Part shown: in pieces, positions 35,627 to 45,068 of the stretch
Position numbering within the stretch: the first letter of the stretch is position 1
Layout: the number at the start of each line of letters is the position of its first letter
Assembly: GCF_903914075.1 (NCBI RefSeq)
Contig: NZ_CAIWNQ010000002.1
Location: 434,001-498,000, forward strand
From: Ruegeria sp. THAF57
GTDB lineage: Bacteria > Pseudomonadota > Alphaproteobacteria > Rhodobacterales > Rhodobacteraceae
Reading direction: 5' to 3'
DNA length: 64,000 nucleotides
Position numbers and translations under genes: made by a program
Notes under the pieces: model-generated
Seen by the model: the letters and a program-made list of their open reading frames with translations, nothing else
Told to the model about the DNA's origin: nothing
Database searches by the model: none

Positions 35627-37030
35627 CTAACTTGCCCGATACCGTATTCTGTTCCAGACTGTGACAGCCGCGGTTTGCCGAATAAGTACCAGAGTGACGA
35701 ACATCGCCAAAGACCCGGCCAAAAGCAAAGCGACCTGAGAGGGCAGCGTTAAAGCGCCTTCAGCCACCACACCGAACGGCACAAAGATCAGCGCCCCTGC
35801 AAAGGCTTTGGTCAATTCCCGAATGGGAACTTTCAGCGGATCGACCTTTCGCCCGATGTAGAAATACACGACAAAACTGACAAGGCTGCTGACCAGGAAC
35901 GCATAGGATGCGCCGGGGGCCCCTAACAGGTTGATGACAGCCAGCGACAGCAGGGCGTGCACGATCAGCGTCCCGAACGTAATGACCAGTTGCAAGCCGG
36001 TCTTTTTAGACCTCATGAACGAATAGCTGAAATAAGCCCCCTGCAGGCCCGTCACAAAAGCCGCGATTGCCAGAACACGCAGATATCCGGCCGTTTCCTG
36101 AGCAAAGTCGTGGTCAAACAGCAGGTTCGCGAATACGTCTGCCGCGCTGACCAGCGCCACGACAATGGGCATCGAAATCAGCATCAGGAACGAGAAATAG
36201 CGATCCAGAACCGAGTCGGAATGAGCAATTCCCTTAACCTCGTGCGCTTCGAATACCGAAGGCGCAACCACATTTGAAAGTGTACTCATCGTCAGCACAA
36301 GGGACCGCATGGTCAGCGCCTGAGCCGCCGCAAAATAGCCCGCCGCCTCGATCCCCACCAGCACCGCCAGCAACGATTGGGTGGACATCGCACGAAAGAC
36401 CGAGGTTGACCCGACCACAGCCAATGGAAAGCCAAAGAACAGGTATGTTTTCGCCTCGGCCCATTTGGGGAAATAGACGCCCGACCGACCAACGGTAACA
36501 AGCACCGCATAGGCCCCCGTCAGCGCGGCACCAAGCGAGATTCCGATCACAGCGCTTTCGTAACCGCCGCCATTGACGATGAATGCAACAGCCAAAGACA
36601 CGCCCAGCGCATGACGCAGCAGTGTCACGGCCGCAAATTTCGGCCCTTCGTTATACTGCCGCAAGCAAACGGCGCCGATCTCGTGGATCGCATGACTGAT
36701 GCAAAACACGGCCGCATAGAAAAAGCTGTTTGCCCAGGCAAAGGGCAGAACGACGTAGGACATCGCCACTATTGCCAGCAAAGCAAAGACAATCAGAACG
36801 GCAGCCCCCAGAACCGTTCCGATGGTTCTGCCTTCGAACTCCTTGGCGTGGTGAAATCGCCCGACTGAAATCACCAGCCAAAAGAACGTGAACGAAAACA
36901 GAAGCGTGCCCAGCAGCAGGGTCAGGGTATAGCGCCCAAATTCTGCCGGCCCCAGCACACGCGTCATCACCACAAGGATCACAACAGACAGGAATGCGGA
37001 CAGCATTCTGGGAACAAAGTACCACGTCAT
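35627..37030 (-). CDS. Wzx-type polysaccharide flippase (MOP superfamily)
   Basis: The 467-residue protein has about 12-14 membrane spans and the opening typical of polysaccharide flippases: WYFVPRMLSAFLSVVILVVMTRVLGPAEFGRYTLTLLL. MOP-superfamily Wzx proteins move undecaprenyl-linked repeat units to the periplasmic side, where the Wzy polymerase acts. The Wzy candidate is divergently encoded just upstream. No strong ribosome-binding site precedes the ATG at 37030. Confidence 0.88.
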   Translation of the reverse strand: MTWYFVPRMLSAFLSVVILVVMTRVLGPAEFGRYTLTLLLGTLLFSFTFFWLVISVGRFHHAKEFEGRTIGTVLGAAVLIVFALLAIVAMSYVVLPFAWANSFFYAAVFCISHAIHEIGAVCLRQYNEGPKFAAVTLLRHALGVSLAVAFIVNGGGYESAVIGISLGAALTGAYAVLVTVGRSGVYFPKWAEAKTYLFFGFPLAVVGSTSVFRAMSTQSLLAVLVGIEAAGYFAAAQALTMRSLVLTMSTLSNVVAPSVFEAHEVKGIAHSDSVLDRYFSFLMLISMPIVVALVSAADVFANLLFDHDFAQETAGYLRVLAIAAFVTGLQGAYFSYSFMRSKKTGLQLVITFGTLIVHALLSLAVINLLGAPGASYAFLVSSLVSFVVYFYIGRKVDPLKVPIRELTKAFAGALIFVPFGVVAEGALTLPSQVALLLAGSLAMFVTLVLIRQTAAVTVWNRIRYRAS

Positions 37031-37407
37031 AAAAAACCGTTTTGCGTGATAGGGTGCGGAGCCGTCATAAAAATACCCAACCGTCAGAAGCTGACATCAA
37101 CTCATAAGACACAATGCACCCGGAAACCTTGACATGGGGCCGCTCCCATAAGCTTGCGGGCCAATTCCTGAAAATGCCTCCTGACAATCCGGCGCAGAAA
37201 CCGAATTTGTTAAACCATATTCCGCGCGTGATGTCGATTTGCTGAAATTATTGGTGAAACTGGGATTTGCGGCGCGCAAACCATCACGAAAACGGCACGA
37301 AGATGGACTCAGGCCGTTGGGCTTTGCTAGGCTTGGCTTTGTAGTTTTCTGAGTGATCTGCTGAATCGCGCTTTCAGCAATTGGGTATTTGGGTTTTTGG
37401 CCGTGTC
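37031..37407. other. Divergent promoter region between flippase and polymerase genes
   Basis: This 377-base stretch separates the left-going flippase gene from the right-going polymerase operon and must hold both promoters. I see no GTTTCC-type palindrome, strong hairpin or credible small gene. Confidence 0.5.
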
Positions 37408-38694
37408 ATGAGGCATTCCTTTAGCAGTATTCCCTATCAGCAGGTGGCGGGCGCGTCGTTCCACCACAATGTCCTGCTGATCTGCATGGTCTTTCTGATT
37501 CTGGTCGGATCGGACCTTCTGTCCGTCGTCCTGTATCGCAACAACCTTGCCAATCGGATCGAGATCCTCACGCTGCTGCCGATCCTTGCAACCGTTGCTC
37601 TTTACTATCGGCACCTGTTGCGCGGCGCATTCGCCTCACCCGAAATCTCGCTCATGATCATCATTGCCATTCTGTCTGCATCCTGGAGCGACTATCGACT
37701 GCTTACGATGGAGCGCACCGTTCCCTTGGCCGCGACCACCCTGTTTGGCCTGACTTTAGGCAGCATGATGTCCATGCGGGGTCTAGTGCTGTTCGTGGTG
37801 TTGTATTTTGCTCTGTCCATGGCCCTGTCCCTTGCCGCTATCGGAGCGCTTCCGCAAGCACGTGGATTGCCGCCGTGGGAAAACTCGTGGAACGGCATCT
37901 ATCTGCACAAGAACGAGCTGGGCGCGAATTCCGTTATGGCAATTCTATCGTCATTCTTCGCCATGAAAGTCACGACCGGACGGCTGCGCATGTTCTTTCA
38001 TATCACGGCAGGCGCAGCGATTGTTCTTTTGATTGCCTCCGATTCAAGAACGGCGCAGATCATCGGGCTGTTTGTCGTTTCGGGTTTCCTCATTACCAAA
38101 ATAATGCCCCGGCTCGAGTTTCTATGGGCCTTGGGTTTCATACTATTTTCCGCGTTTGTGATTGGGCTGGGAACACTTATCCTGGCCTCCGACATTGCCG
38201 AGCCGCTATTTGCGATGATCGGACGTCAGCCCACACTGTCCAACAGGATTCCCATTTGGGAACTGACCTGGCCCTATGCCATGGATCGGTTTTGGCTGGG
38301 ATATGGGTATGCAGGCTATTGGCACGACGCGGCCCCCCATATGCGCATCTACGAAAATCAGTACCAGCTTGGATTCACGCCCTACTATTCACATAACGGT
38401 CTGATCGAAACCTGGCTGAACATCGGTTTTGTTGGCGTCGTGCTGCTGTTTCTTGCCTTCTTTCGGTTCTTCAGCTCGGTGTTTTACTGCATGCGGCACC
38501 TCAAACCCCGGGATGACTTTGTCCTCGTGTTCGCGCTGAGTGTGGGATTTATCTTTCTGAATATTACTGAAAGCAACGTTATGGGGCGTCTGGACGGGAT
38601 GTGGATCCTGCTGGTCATGTACATGACCAAAACAAATCTTGTCGCCAAAGCGCTGGTCGCAGATTTCAGGTTGCGGAGCGCGTCATTGGCATGA
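37408..38694 (+). CDS. O-antigen ligase/Wzy-type polymerase
   Basis: The 428-residue protein has about eleven membrane spans with a large periplasmic loop near residues 300-350. That loop carries RIPIWELTWPYAMDRFWLGYGYAGYW and YYSHNGLIETWLNIGFVGVVLL, the pattern of the Wzy/WaaL family (compare ExoQ). It probably joins flipped repeat units into polymer. The frame stays open to 37381, but ATG 37408 gives a natural N-terminus. It starts an operon with the RfbF-like and SDR genes. Confidence 0.85.
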   Translation: MRHSFSSIPYQQVAGASFHHNVLLICMVFLILVGSDLLSVVLYRNNLANRIEILTLLPILATVALYYRHLLRGAFASPEISLMIIIAILSASWSDYRLLTMERTVPLAATTLFGLTLGSMMSMRGLVLFVVLYFALSMALSLAAIGALPQARGLPPWENSWNGIYLHKNELGANSVMAILSSFFAMKVTTGRLRMFFHITAGAAIVLLIASDSRTAQIIGLFVVSGFLITKIMPRLEFLWALGFILFSAFVIGLGTLILASDIAEPLFAMIGRQPTLSNRIPIWELTWPYAMDRFWLGYGYAGYWHDAAPHMRIYENQYQLGFTPYYSHNGLIETWLNIGFVGVVLLFLAFFRFFSSVFYCMRHLKPRDDFVLVFALSVGFIFLNITESNVMGRLDGMWILLVMYMTKTNLVAKALVADFRLRSASLA

Positions 38695-38886
38695 GGTACT
38701 TCTGCGAAGATAGACAACAGGTTTTTGGGCCGTGCGCTCAAATCAAATCCATCAATTCGATGTCGCCAGCCTTGTTCGAGGGCTTCAGGTTTCAACGATT
38801 GACAGCGGCCTGCCCTGTATTGTCGACTTTGACCATTGGTCATTTTGAATCTTTTTCCAACTTTTGTATCCGTTCGGGAGGCACCA

Positions 38887-39801
38887 TTGAAAACAGCCAT
38901 TTTTGCAGGTGGTAAGGGTTCTCGCCTGATCGAGGAAACCCGCGTTCGCCCCAAGCCATTGGTCGAAATCGCCAACCGGCCGATCCTGTGGCATATCATG
39001 CAGCACTATTCAACCTATGGGCATCATGACTTTGTGCTGGCCCTTGGTTACATGGGCGACCTGATCAAACGCTATATTTCCGATCTGTGCCAGTATGACG
39101 GAAATCTCAGGATCGACTTTGCCAAGCGCGAGCTGTTCGGCGAACCCGATTATCACAACAGTGTTCTTGACGCGCAGATGCCGCCCTGGACGGTCGATCT
39201 GATCGACACCGGGACGGAAACCATGACCGGTGGGCGGTTGGCCCGACTACAACCATACCTGGGCGATGAAACATTTATGCTGACTTACGGCGACGGTGTC
39301 TCAAACGTCGATCTGGATGCGCTTGTCGCCTTTCACAAGTCGCACGGCAAGTTGGCCACGATTACAATGGTGCGCCCGCTGACGACCTTTGGGCATCTGC
39401 AAGTGCGCGAAGACGGGTTGGTCGAAGGGTTCATGGAAAAGCCCGAGACAGCCGCCGACTGGATCAATGGCGGGTTCTTCGTGCTTGAACCCGAAGTGTT
39501 CGACGCCGTCGCCAGCGTGAATGGCGACGAGATCATGTGGGAAGAAGGACCCCTGCCCAAGCTGATGGAATTGGGTGAGTTGATGGCCTACCGCCATCCT
39601 GGTTTCTGGTATTGTATGGACCATCTGGCGGATAAACGCCGGCTTGAGGAGATGTGGAAAAATGGCAACCGACCGTGGGCAACATGGGAAAATTCAAAAG
39701 GTTCTTTTAACGGGTCATCTCGGCTACGTGGGGACGGTCACCGCCCCGGTATTGGCCGAGGAGGGAATCCAGGTGACTGGGTGCGATATAAATCTCTTTG
39801 A
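38887..39801 (+). CDS. RfbF-like glucose-1-phosphate cytidylyltransferase with unusual C-terminal tail
   Basis: The protein has 304 residues from TTG 38887, with GGGAGG 5 bases upstream. KTAIFAGGKGSRLIEETRVRPKPLVEIANRPILWHIMQHYS is the nucleotidyltransferase signature. YGDGVSNVDL (metal binding) and WINGGFFVLEPEVFD are typical of RfbF, which makes CDP-glucose for CDP-deoxyhexose pathways. Family members usually end near residue 257, soon after the LEEMWKNGNRPW motif. Here the frame continues about 40 residues, rich in Gly, Arg and Ser, through 140 bases of the next gene. A CDP-glucose 4,6-dehydratase (RfbG) is not evident nearby. Confidence 0.88.
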   Translation: MKTAIFAGGKGSRLIEETRVRPKPLVEIANRPILWHIMQHYSTYGHHDFVLALGYMGDLIKRYISDLCQYDGNLRIDFAKRELFGEPDYHNSVLDAQMPPWTVDLIDTGTETMTGGRLARLQPYLGDETFMLTYGDGVSNVDLDALVAFHKSHGKLATITMVRPLTTFGHLQVREDGLVEGFMEKPETAADWINGGFFVLEPEVFDAVASVNGDEIMWEEGPLPKLMELGELMAYRHPGFWYCMDHLADKRRLEEMWKNGNRPWATWENSKGSFNGSSRLRGDGHRPGIGRGGNPGDWVRYKSL

Positions 39802-40738
39802 CCGGGCCGATTTCGCGCCCGGCGGTGCCGTTCCCGAAATCCCGAACCTGGGCAAGGACATTCGCGACCTGACGGTTGACGACCTCGAAGGTTTTGACGC
39901 GGTGGTGCACCTGGCGGCCCTGTCGAATGATCCCTTGGGACAGCTTCGCCCCGGCCTGACGCAGCAAATCAACCACGAAGGCACGGTCCATGTGGCGAAA
40001 CAGGCCAAGGCCGCTGGTGTGCGTCGGTTTGTTTTCGCGTCCTCCTGCTCGAACTATGGCCGGGCCGGAGAGGATTTTGTCGATGAAGATGGCCAGCTTA
40101 ACCCACAGACGGATTACGGCGTATCCAAGGTTCTGGCCGAGCGGGACCTGAAACCACTGGCAGATGATAGCTTCACGCCCACTTTCCTGCGCTTTGCCAC
40201 CGCCTATGGTGCAAGCCCCCGAATGCGGTTCGACATTGTTCTCAACAACCTGATCGCACATGCCTATACCTCGGGTCGCATTCTGATGATGTCGGATGGC
40301 ACGCCGTGGCGTCCGATCATCCACGTCGAAGACATGGCCCGCGCCTTCCTTGCAACGCTCATGGCCGACCCCGCCGAAATTTCGGGCGAGGCGTTCAACG
40401 TTTGCCGAACCGAAAACAACTATCAGATCCGCGATCTGGCCGAGATCGTGGCCGACACGGTTCCGGGTGCGAAAATCGATTATGCGGCCGATGCCGGGCC
40501 TGACAATCGATCATACCGGGTCAGTTCAGCCAAGATCGAAAAGTCCATCCCGGGTTTTCAACCCAAATGGGACGCAGTCCGGGGGGCACAGCAATTATAT
40601 GATGCGGTCAAGGCCTGCGACCTGCAGGTCGAGGATTTCGAAGGTCGCAAATACAAACGTCTGGCCCAGTTAGAGGCCCTTTTGCAGGAAAACCAACTGG
40701 ATCAGGACTTTCGCAGAACCGTGCCGATCGCTTCGTGA
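39662..40738 (+). CDS. NAD-dependent sugar epimerase/dehydratase (extended SDR)
   Basis: The 358-residue protein is an extended SDR. VLLTGHLGYVG binds NAD(P), FASSCSNYG holds the catalytic Ser, and the Y-x3-K pair is in TDYGVSKV. ATAYGASPRMRFD and PWRPIIHVEDMARAF are typical of nucleotide-sugar SDRs. It often sits beside RfbF-type genes and probably acts on the resulting CDP-sugar; the exact reaction is unknown. ATG 39662 is supported by GGAG 9 bases upstream, even though it lies 140 bases inside the preceding gene. Confidence 0.88.
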   Translation: MATDRGQHGKIQKVLLTGHLGYVGTVTAPVLAEEGIQVTGCDINLFDRADFAPGGAVPEIPNLGKDIRDLTVDDLEGFDAVVHLAALSNDPLGQLRPGLTQQINHEGTVHVAKQAKAAGVRRFVFASSCSNYGRAGEDFVDEDGQLNPQTDYGVSKVLAERDLKPLADDSFTPTFLRFATAYGASPRMRFDIVLNNLIAHAYTSGRILMMSDGTPWRPIIHVEDMARAFLATLMADPAEISGEAFNVCRTENNYQIRDLAEIVADTVPGAKIDYAADAGPDNRSYRVSSAKIEKSIPGFQPKWDAVRGAQQLYDAVKACDLQVEDFEGRKYKRLAQLEALLQENQLDQDFRRTVPIAS

Positions 40739-40753
40739 TCGGCACGCGCCGCG

Positions 40754-42076
40754 CTAGACGGCCTGAAGCTCTTGAATGACGGTGCGGGCGCCGCGCTCAC
40801 CGGATTTGAACGCCTCATCCGTCCACTGATAGCCCCATTCTCCGAACCGTCCGACATAGGTAATGCCAACCTCGTCCAGCCACTTGTGAACGATTGGCAG
40901 CGCTTCCTCGCGGTCAAGGTCGAAGATGATGTTGGCGTGGGTGATCAACCGGGCGTCCCTGTGCAGAATCTTTTCGTCTTCGGCGATCAGGCCAATCTTG
41001 ACGAGGTCATCAATTACCGGCTGGATCAACTCTTCGGGCGCGACGTCCAGCGGCCTGTACTTATGTGAATAGTAGCATTCCGCCTGAATAGAGCCGCATC
41101 CCGGCGGGCAGGTTTGGGTCGACATCTTGTGCGGGAAGCTCAACCGGGTAAAGACGATGTCCTCGTCATAAATATATGTCCAGGTCGCAGGCGTGAAATC
41201 ATCGCGCGCCAGCCCGATATTCACAGTCACACAGGTGGTACAGGCCAGTTTTGCCGCAGCATCCAGAACATGCTGGGGCGCTCCTTTGACCATGGGGATC
41301 AAGTCCGGCAGCGGGATGGACGAAATCAGCTTGCTATAATCTTCGATCACGCCGTTTTCGAATTGGACCGTTTTTGCAGCAGGATCAATGGCGATAACCT
41401 TGTGATCCAGATGCAGGTCGGTCTTTTTCATGAACGGCTTGAGATAGGAAATAAACCCACCCTCGGTCGGGTAGCGGAAGTCGGTGATATAATGCACGTC
41501 CGGCGTTTCCGCGAAGACCGCGCCGCGGATCACCTCTTCCATTGACGGGCGGTACAAACGCGGTCCCATCCAGACCGTGCTCATCTGATCGGCGTCAACG
41601 GTATGGTATTTCTTGCCATAAACCGCTGGAAAATGCGTGGCAAACGTCTCACCAAAGACCGAAATCAGCCATTCGAGGTAATTGGCGGGTTTTTCCACCA
41701 CGTCCTGCTTGGAGGCTTCAATGAAGTCCAAAATACACTGGGTTTTCAGCTCATCCGGCAAGTTGTGCAAATTCGCCTGCGCAGGGTGCTTGACCCATGC
41801 GCCATGGTAATAGTTGTTCACGTAAGCCTGCAATTTCTCAAACTTGCCACCGACATTGCTTGAAAACAGCTCTTGGATGCGGGGGTCCTTCGAGAACGAA
41901 ATATGCGGTCCGTCGTCAAAGATGAAACCGCTGTCATGGGCGAATGTCGCGGTATGACCACCGGGGAACGGGTTTTTGTCATACATTCTGCTCGTCACGC
42001 CCTCAGAATGTAGATGATGCGCAGCGCCGAGTCCGGCCATGCCAGAGCCAAGGATAACTATGTTCTCGTTACTCAT
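40754..42076 (-). CDS. FAD-dependent UDP-galactopyranose-mutase-like protein
   Basis: The 440-residue flavoprotein starts IVILGSGMAGLGAAHHLHSEG, an FAD-binding motif, followed by DKNPFPGGHTATF and DDGPHISF, as in UDP-galactopyranose mutases and the related protoporphyrinogen-oxidase-like proteins of polysaccharide clusters. It ends RFGEWGYQWTDEAFKSGERGA. It could change a pyranose ring to furanose or modify a sugar oxidatively; the sequence does not decide. It starts 1 base after the neighbouring epimerase stop, so the two are co-transcribed. Confidence 0.82.
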   Translation of the reverse strand: MSNENIVILGSGMAGLGAAHHLHSEGVTSRMYDKNPFPGGHTATFAHDSGFIFDDGPHISFSKDPRIQELFSSNVGGKFEKLQAYVNNYYHGAWVKHPAQANLHNLPDELKTQCILDFIEASKQDVVEKPANYLEWLISVFGETFATHFPAVYGKKYHTVDADQMSTVWMGPRLYRPSMEEVIRGAVFAETPDVHYITDFRYPTEGGFISYLKPFMKKTDLHLDHKVIAIDPAAKTVQFENGVIEDYSKLISSIPLPDLIPMVKGAPQHVLDAAAKLACTTCVTVNIGLARDDFTPATWTYIYDEDIVFTRLSFPHKMSTQTCPPGCGSIQAECYYSHKYRPLDVAPEELIQPVIDDLVKIGLIAEDEKILHRDARLITHANIIFDLDREEALPIVHKWLDEVGITYVGRFGEWGYQWTDEAFKSGERGARTVIQELQAV

Positions 42077-42077
42077 A

Positions 42078-43013
42078 TCAGGATTCTTTCACAATTTCGC
42101 GGCGCCACCAGGCGATGGTATCCGCAACTCCGGTTTCCAAATTAAACTTCGGGGACCAACCCAGATCGCGACACAGGCGCGTGTTGTCAGCCTCGACCAA
42201 GGGCGGATCACCTGCGCGCGCTTCCCGTGCGCCCAATCGAACCAAGTCTTCGGCACTGATCTGACGGGCGATCTCGGTTATCAGGTCGGCCAGCGGGATC
42301 GCGGTGCCGCTGCCGATGTTCAACGGACCTTGCAGATCGCTGCCCAGCAGATCAACCAAAGCGCGGGCAACATCGTCAACATGTAGAAAGTCCCGTTTTT
42401 GACGGCCATGCGTACACAGGGCTTCACGACCTTCCAGCAGCGAAACGATCACATCCGCCGCAAGCCGCTTTGGGCTTTCGCCCGGCCCGTACAGGAAGAA
42501 CGGCCGCGCCCATGCACCGGATACCCCCAGCGCAGCGCACATCCGGTCAAACGCAACCGAAAGACCGGCCTTGGCCGCGCCGTATTCCGTAGCCGGAACC
42601 AGCGGGGTCACGCCTTCGCGCAGTTTGACAGGTGCGCTCCAGTCATACTCCATGCACGAGCCGCAAAACACGACACGCTGCCCTCCGGCCTCGGCAAAAG
42701 AAAATAGCAAATCCACCGAATGCTGTATCCAGCGAAAGTTCTCCAGTGATTGTTGGTTGCCCGGCCCCATATACCAGGCCAAAGCCAGCAAATGGCTGGG
42801 CTGCTGGCGCTGCAACAAGTCCCCGACCGCAGCGGTATCCGCCATGTCGATCTTTACCCACTCCACATCGCCATCCATTGGCGGTGGCGGATCAGTTCGA
42901 TAGGTCGCGATGACCCTGCACCCGGTACTTGCAAGGTTTCGCACACAGGACCGACCGATGAAGCCAGAGGCACCCGTGACCAGCACTTTTGAATTTTGGG
43001 CCTTCAAATTCAT
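42078..43013 (-). CDS. NAD-dependent epimerase/dehydratase (extended SDR)
   Basis: The 311-residue protein has VLVTGASGFIGRSCVRNL (NAD(P) site), FCGSCMEYDWS (catalytic Ser region) and TEYGAAKAG (Y-x3-K), followed by RPFFLYGPGESPKRL and RDFLHVDDVARALVDLL. It resembles 4-ketoreductases or epimerases of CDP- or dTDP-deoxysugar pathways, such as the RfbJ type. The product sugar is not predictable. It lies between the UGM-like and RmlC-like genes in one left-going operon. Confidence 0.85.
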   Translation of the reverse strand: MNLKAQNSKVLVTGASGFIGRSCVRNLASTGCRVIATYRTDPPPPMDGDVEWVKIDMADTAAVGDLLQRQQPSHLLALAWYMGPGNQQSLENFRWIQHSVDLLFSFAEAGGQRVVFCGSCMEYDWSAPVKLREGVTPLVPATEYGAAKAGLSVAFDRMCAALGVSGAWARPFFLYGPGESPKRLAADVIVSLLEGREALCTHGRQKRDFLHVDDVARALVDLLGSDLQGPLNIGSGTAIPLADLITEIARQISAEDLVRLGAREARAGDPPLVEADNTRLCRDLGWSPKFNLETGVADTIAWWRREIVKES

Positions 43014-43049
43014 CTGGTTTCAAGCTCCGGTCACAGAATCTGTGGGCTG

Positions 43050-43580
43050 TTACGTGTCTAGCAGAGGCCAGGATGCATCCTTTTCGGAAACAATGCTGAC
43101 TGGAATGGGCCATTGTATCCCGAGAACGGGGTCGTCGTATCGAATCCCCCCCTCTACGCCGGGCGTGTAGAATTCACTGGCGGAATAGAACGCCTGCGCG
43201 CCGTCCGTCAGTGCAAGATAGCCATGCGCAAACATCTCTGGCACGTACAGCGCACGACGATTCCGCGCGGACAGCTCAATTCCGAAATGCTGGCGATAAG
43301 TCGGGCTGCCCGGCCTCAGGTCGACGATAACGTCGTAGATGGCACCCGAGATACAGCGCATGAACTTGGCCTCGGACGCTGGTGCGTTTTGGTAATGCAG
43401 GCCACGGATCGTTCCCTTTTTCTCATTGAATGAAAGGTTTACCTGTGCGACCGCTGGTATGAGGCCGTGCTGTTCGAATTCCTCAGCACAGAAGGCGCGG
43501 GCAAAAAAACCGCGATCGTCCGAGATTTCCTGCAGATCGACAACAAAAGCGCCCTGTAAAGGCGTTTCAGAAAAAATCAT
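43050..43580 (-). CDS. RmlC-like nucleotide-sugar 3,5-epimerase
   Basis: The 176-residue cupin begins MIFSETPLQGAFVVDLQEISDDRGFFARAF. It carries NLSFNEKKGTIRGLHYQ, with the catalytic His, and YVPEMFAHGYLALTDGAQAFY. RmlC enzymes epimerise dTDP-4-keto-6-deoxyglucose; here the partner genes point to a CDP-linked keto sugar, which is inference. The start ATG 43580 is preceded by GGCGG/GGATGG. Upstream in-frame residues lack family similarity. No rmlA, rmlB or rmlD is in the window. Confidence 0.88.
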   Translation of the reverse strand: MIFSETPLQGAFVVDLQEISDDRGFFARAFCAEEFEQHGLIPAVAQVNLSFNEKKGTIRGLHYQNAPASEAKFMRCISGAIYDVIVDLRPGSPTYRQHFGIELSARNRRALYVPEMFAHGYLALTDGAQAFYSASEFYTPGVEGGIRYDDPVLGIQWPIPVSIVSEKDASWPLLDT

Positions 43581-43898
43581 TAACCATCCGCCTGTTCCAA
43601 CGGTCACCAAATATCGGTCGGTTCAGCTTCTGAGACCGGGCGTGGATCAGTGGTAAGAAAAATGACCCTAAAATAGAGCCCGCGAAGTGAACCAGACGCA
43701 AAAACTTAACCAGACAACGCAGATTATTTCCATAGTTTTTGAAGCGGTCAGCCGATATCGTCCGGGCAATGCTGAAATCTCGATCTTACAGGGCGATCAG
43801 CCGGGCAAATAGAAAGGTTCGGGAAGAAAGTCTTTGAATAGGCCACGTCGTGGTTGTGAAATATATTTTGTCTGGAATCCTTTAAAAGGAATACGTGT
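43581..43898. other. Divergent promoter region between RmlC-like and glycosyltransferase genes
   Basis: This 318-base stretch holds no credible gene. At 43877-43892 a small palindrome (TCCTTT-A-AAAGGA) covers the ribosome-binding site of the downstream TTG-start gene and might fold over it. Confidence 0.45.
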
Positions 43899-45068
43899 TT
43901 GACCAGCCCAGCCCCGTCCGCAAAGACGCCCAGAGAAGTCCTGATTTTCTCTCAGCGCAGCCTGAACGACAACGTCTCGCGCTGTTCGGGGTTTGAGTTC
44001 GAAGACGTGATTGCCGAAATCGAAAACGCCGAGGTTCTGGCGCCAAAGCGCGCCAAGGAACGGCGCCTGCCCTTTAACCCCAAGCGGTGGCTGTCCAAAC
44101 GCTCGGATTTGTTCAGGCACTGGCCGTCTGGTGTGCAAAAAACCATACTGGATCGCGATTACGACCTGTTCTTTTGCGATGCGCAAAAACCTGAAGAGCT
44201 TTTGGCGCTGGACGCGATTCCAAACTGGCGCGCACGCTGCGGTCTGGCCGTCTGTGTTCTGGAAGAGGTCTGGTCGAAGGAGTTGGATCTTCATCTGCCA
44301 CTTATCAAGTATCTGGCCCAATTCGACCTGATCTGCTGCGCCTTTGCTGAAACTTGCGATGACCTTCAGCGCATAACAGGAAAGCCTGTCATTCACCTGC
44401 CGGGCGCGGCTGACATGGTTCGCTTTGCACCAGACGCAGTGGCATCGGACCGCGCGATCGACGTCTATTACATGGGCCGCAGACGTCCGGAATTGCACGA
44501 AAGGTTGCTTCAAAAGATCAAGGAACGCGGCGGTTTCTACCTTTATGACTCGGCGACCAAGCCGCCCGTCACCGCGCAACACCGCGTGCACCGCGATCTA
44601 CTGGCAAATCTCGTTCAGCACTCCAAACTGTTCATGGTCGATATCGCCAAAATCGGCCACGAAGATCAGATAAAGGGCAATATCGCGTGGGGACCGCGCC
44701 ACGTAGAAGGCATAGCAGGCGGAGCGGCCCAGGTCGGATACGCCCCCGAAACCGAAGACTATGAGCGGTATTTCGACTGGCCCGAGTCCGTGGTCAGGCT
44801 GTCTGAAGACCCTGACGCGGCCATTGACCAAATCGTTGCTTTGCTGGACGACACGGCAGAACTGGACCGCATGCGCAGGATCAACCTTGCGGCGGCAACG
44901 AAAAAACACGACTGGCTGCATCGTTGGGCACAGATTCTGGACCACCTGCAAATCCCCGAGACAAACGAGATGGAAAAGCGCCGTCAGCATCTTGCAAATA
45001 TCGCAGCCGTTTACCGGGGTGATGAACCTTCACATGCGGGTGCGGCCAAGCTCGTGAATGCACCCTAA
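43899..45068 (+). CDS. Glycosyltransferase (CgeB/GT-B-like)
   Basis: The 389-residue protein lacks a signal or membrane span. Its C-terminal half has GT-B features: AIDVYYMGRRRPELHERLLQKI opens the nucleotide-binding lobe, and GPRHVEGIAGGAAQVGYAPETEDYERYFDW matches the CgeB-like donor-site region with the conserved Glu. It probably adds a sugar to the repeat unit. The start is TTG 43899, with AAGGA 8 bases upstream. The last 40 residues are charged and variable. Confidence 0.75.
   Translation: MTSPAPSAKTPREVLIFSQRSLNDNVSRCSGFEFEDVIAEIENAEVLAPKRAKERRLPFNPKRWLSKRSDLFRHWPSGVQKTILDRDYDLFFCDAQKPEELLALDAIPNWRARCGLAVCVLEEVWSKELDLHLPLIKYLAQFDLICCAFAETCDDLQRITGKPVIHLPGAADMVRFAPDAVASDRAIDVYYMGRRRPELHERLLQKIKERGGFYLYDSATKPPVTAQHRVHRDLLANLVQHSKLFMVDIAKIGHEDQIKGNIAWGPRHVEGIAGGAAQVGYAPETEDYERYFDWPESVVRLSEDPDAAIDQIVALLDDTAELDRMRRINLAAATKKHDWLHRWAQILDHLQIPETNEMEKRRQHLANIAAVYRGDEPSHAGAAKLVNAP

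Noticed and set aside
42133..42147. GTTTCCAAATTAAAC, resembling the GTTTCC palindrome
   Set aside because: The right arm lacks the two G residues, so only one half-site is present. It lies within the coding region of the epimerase gene and fits chance occurrence.
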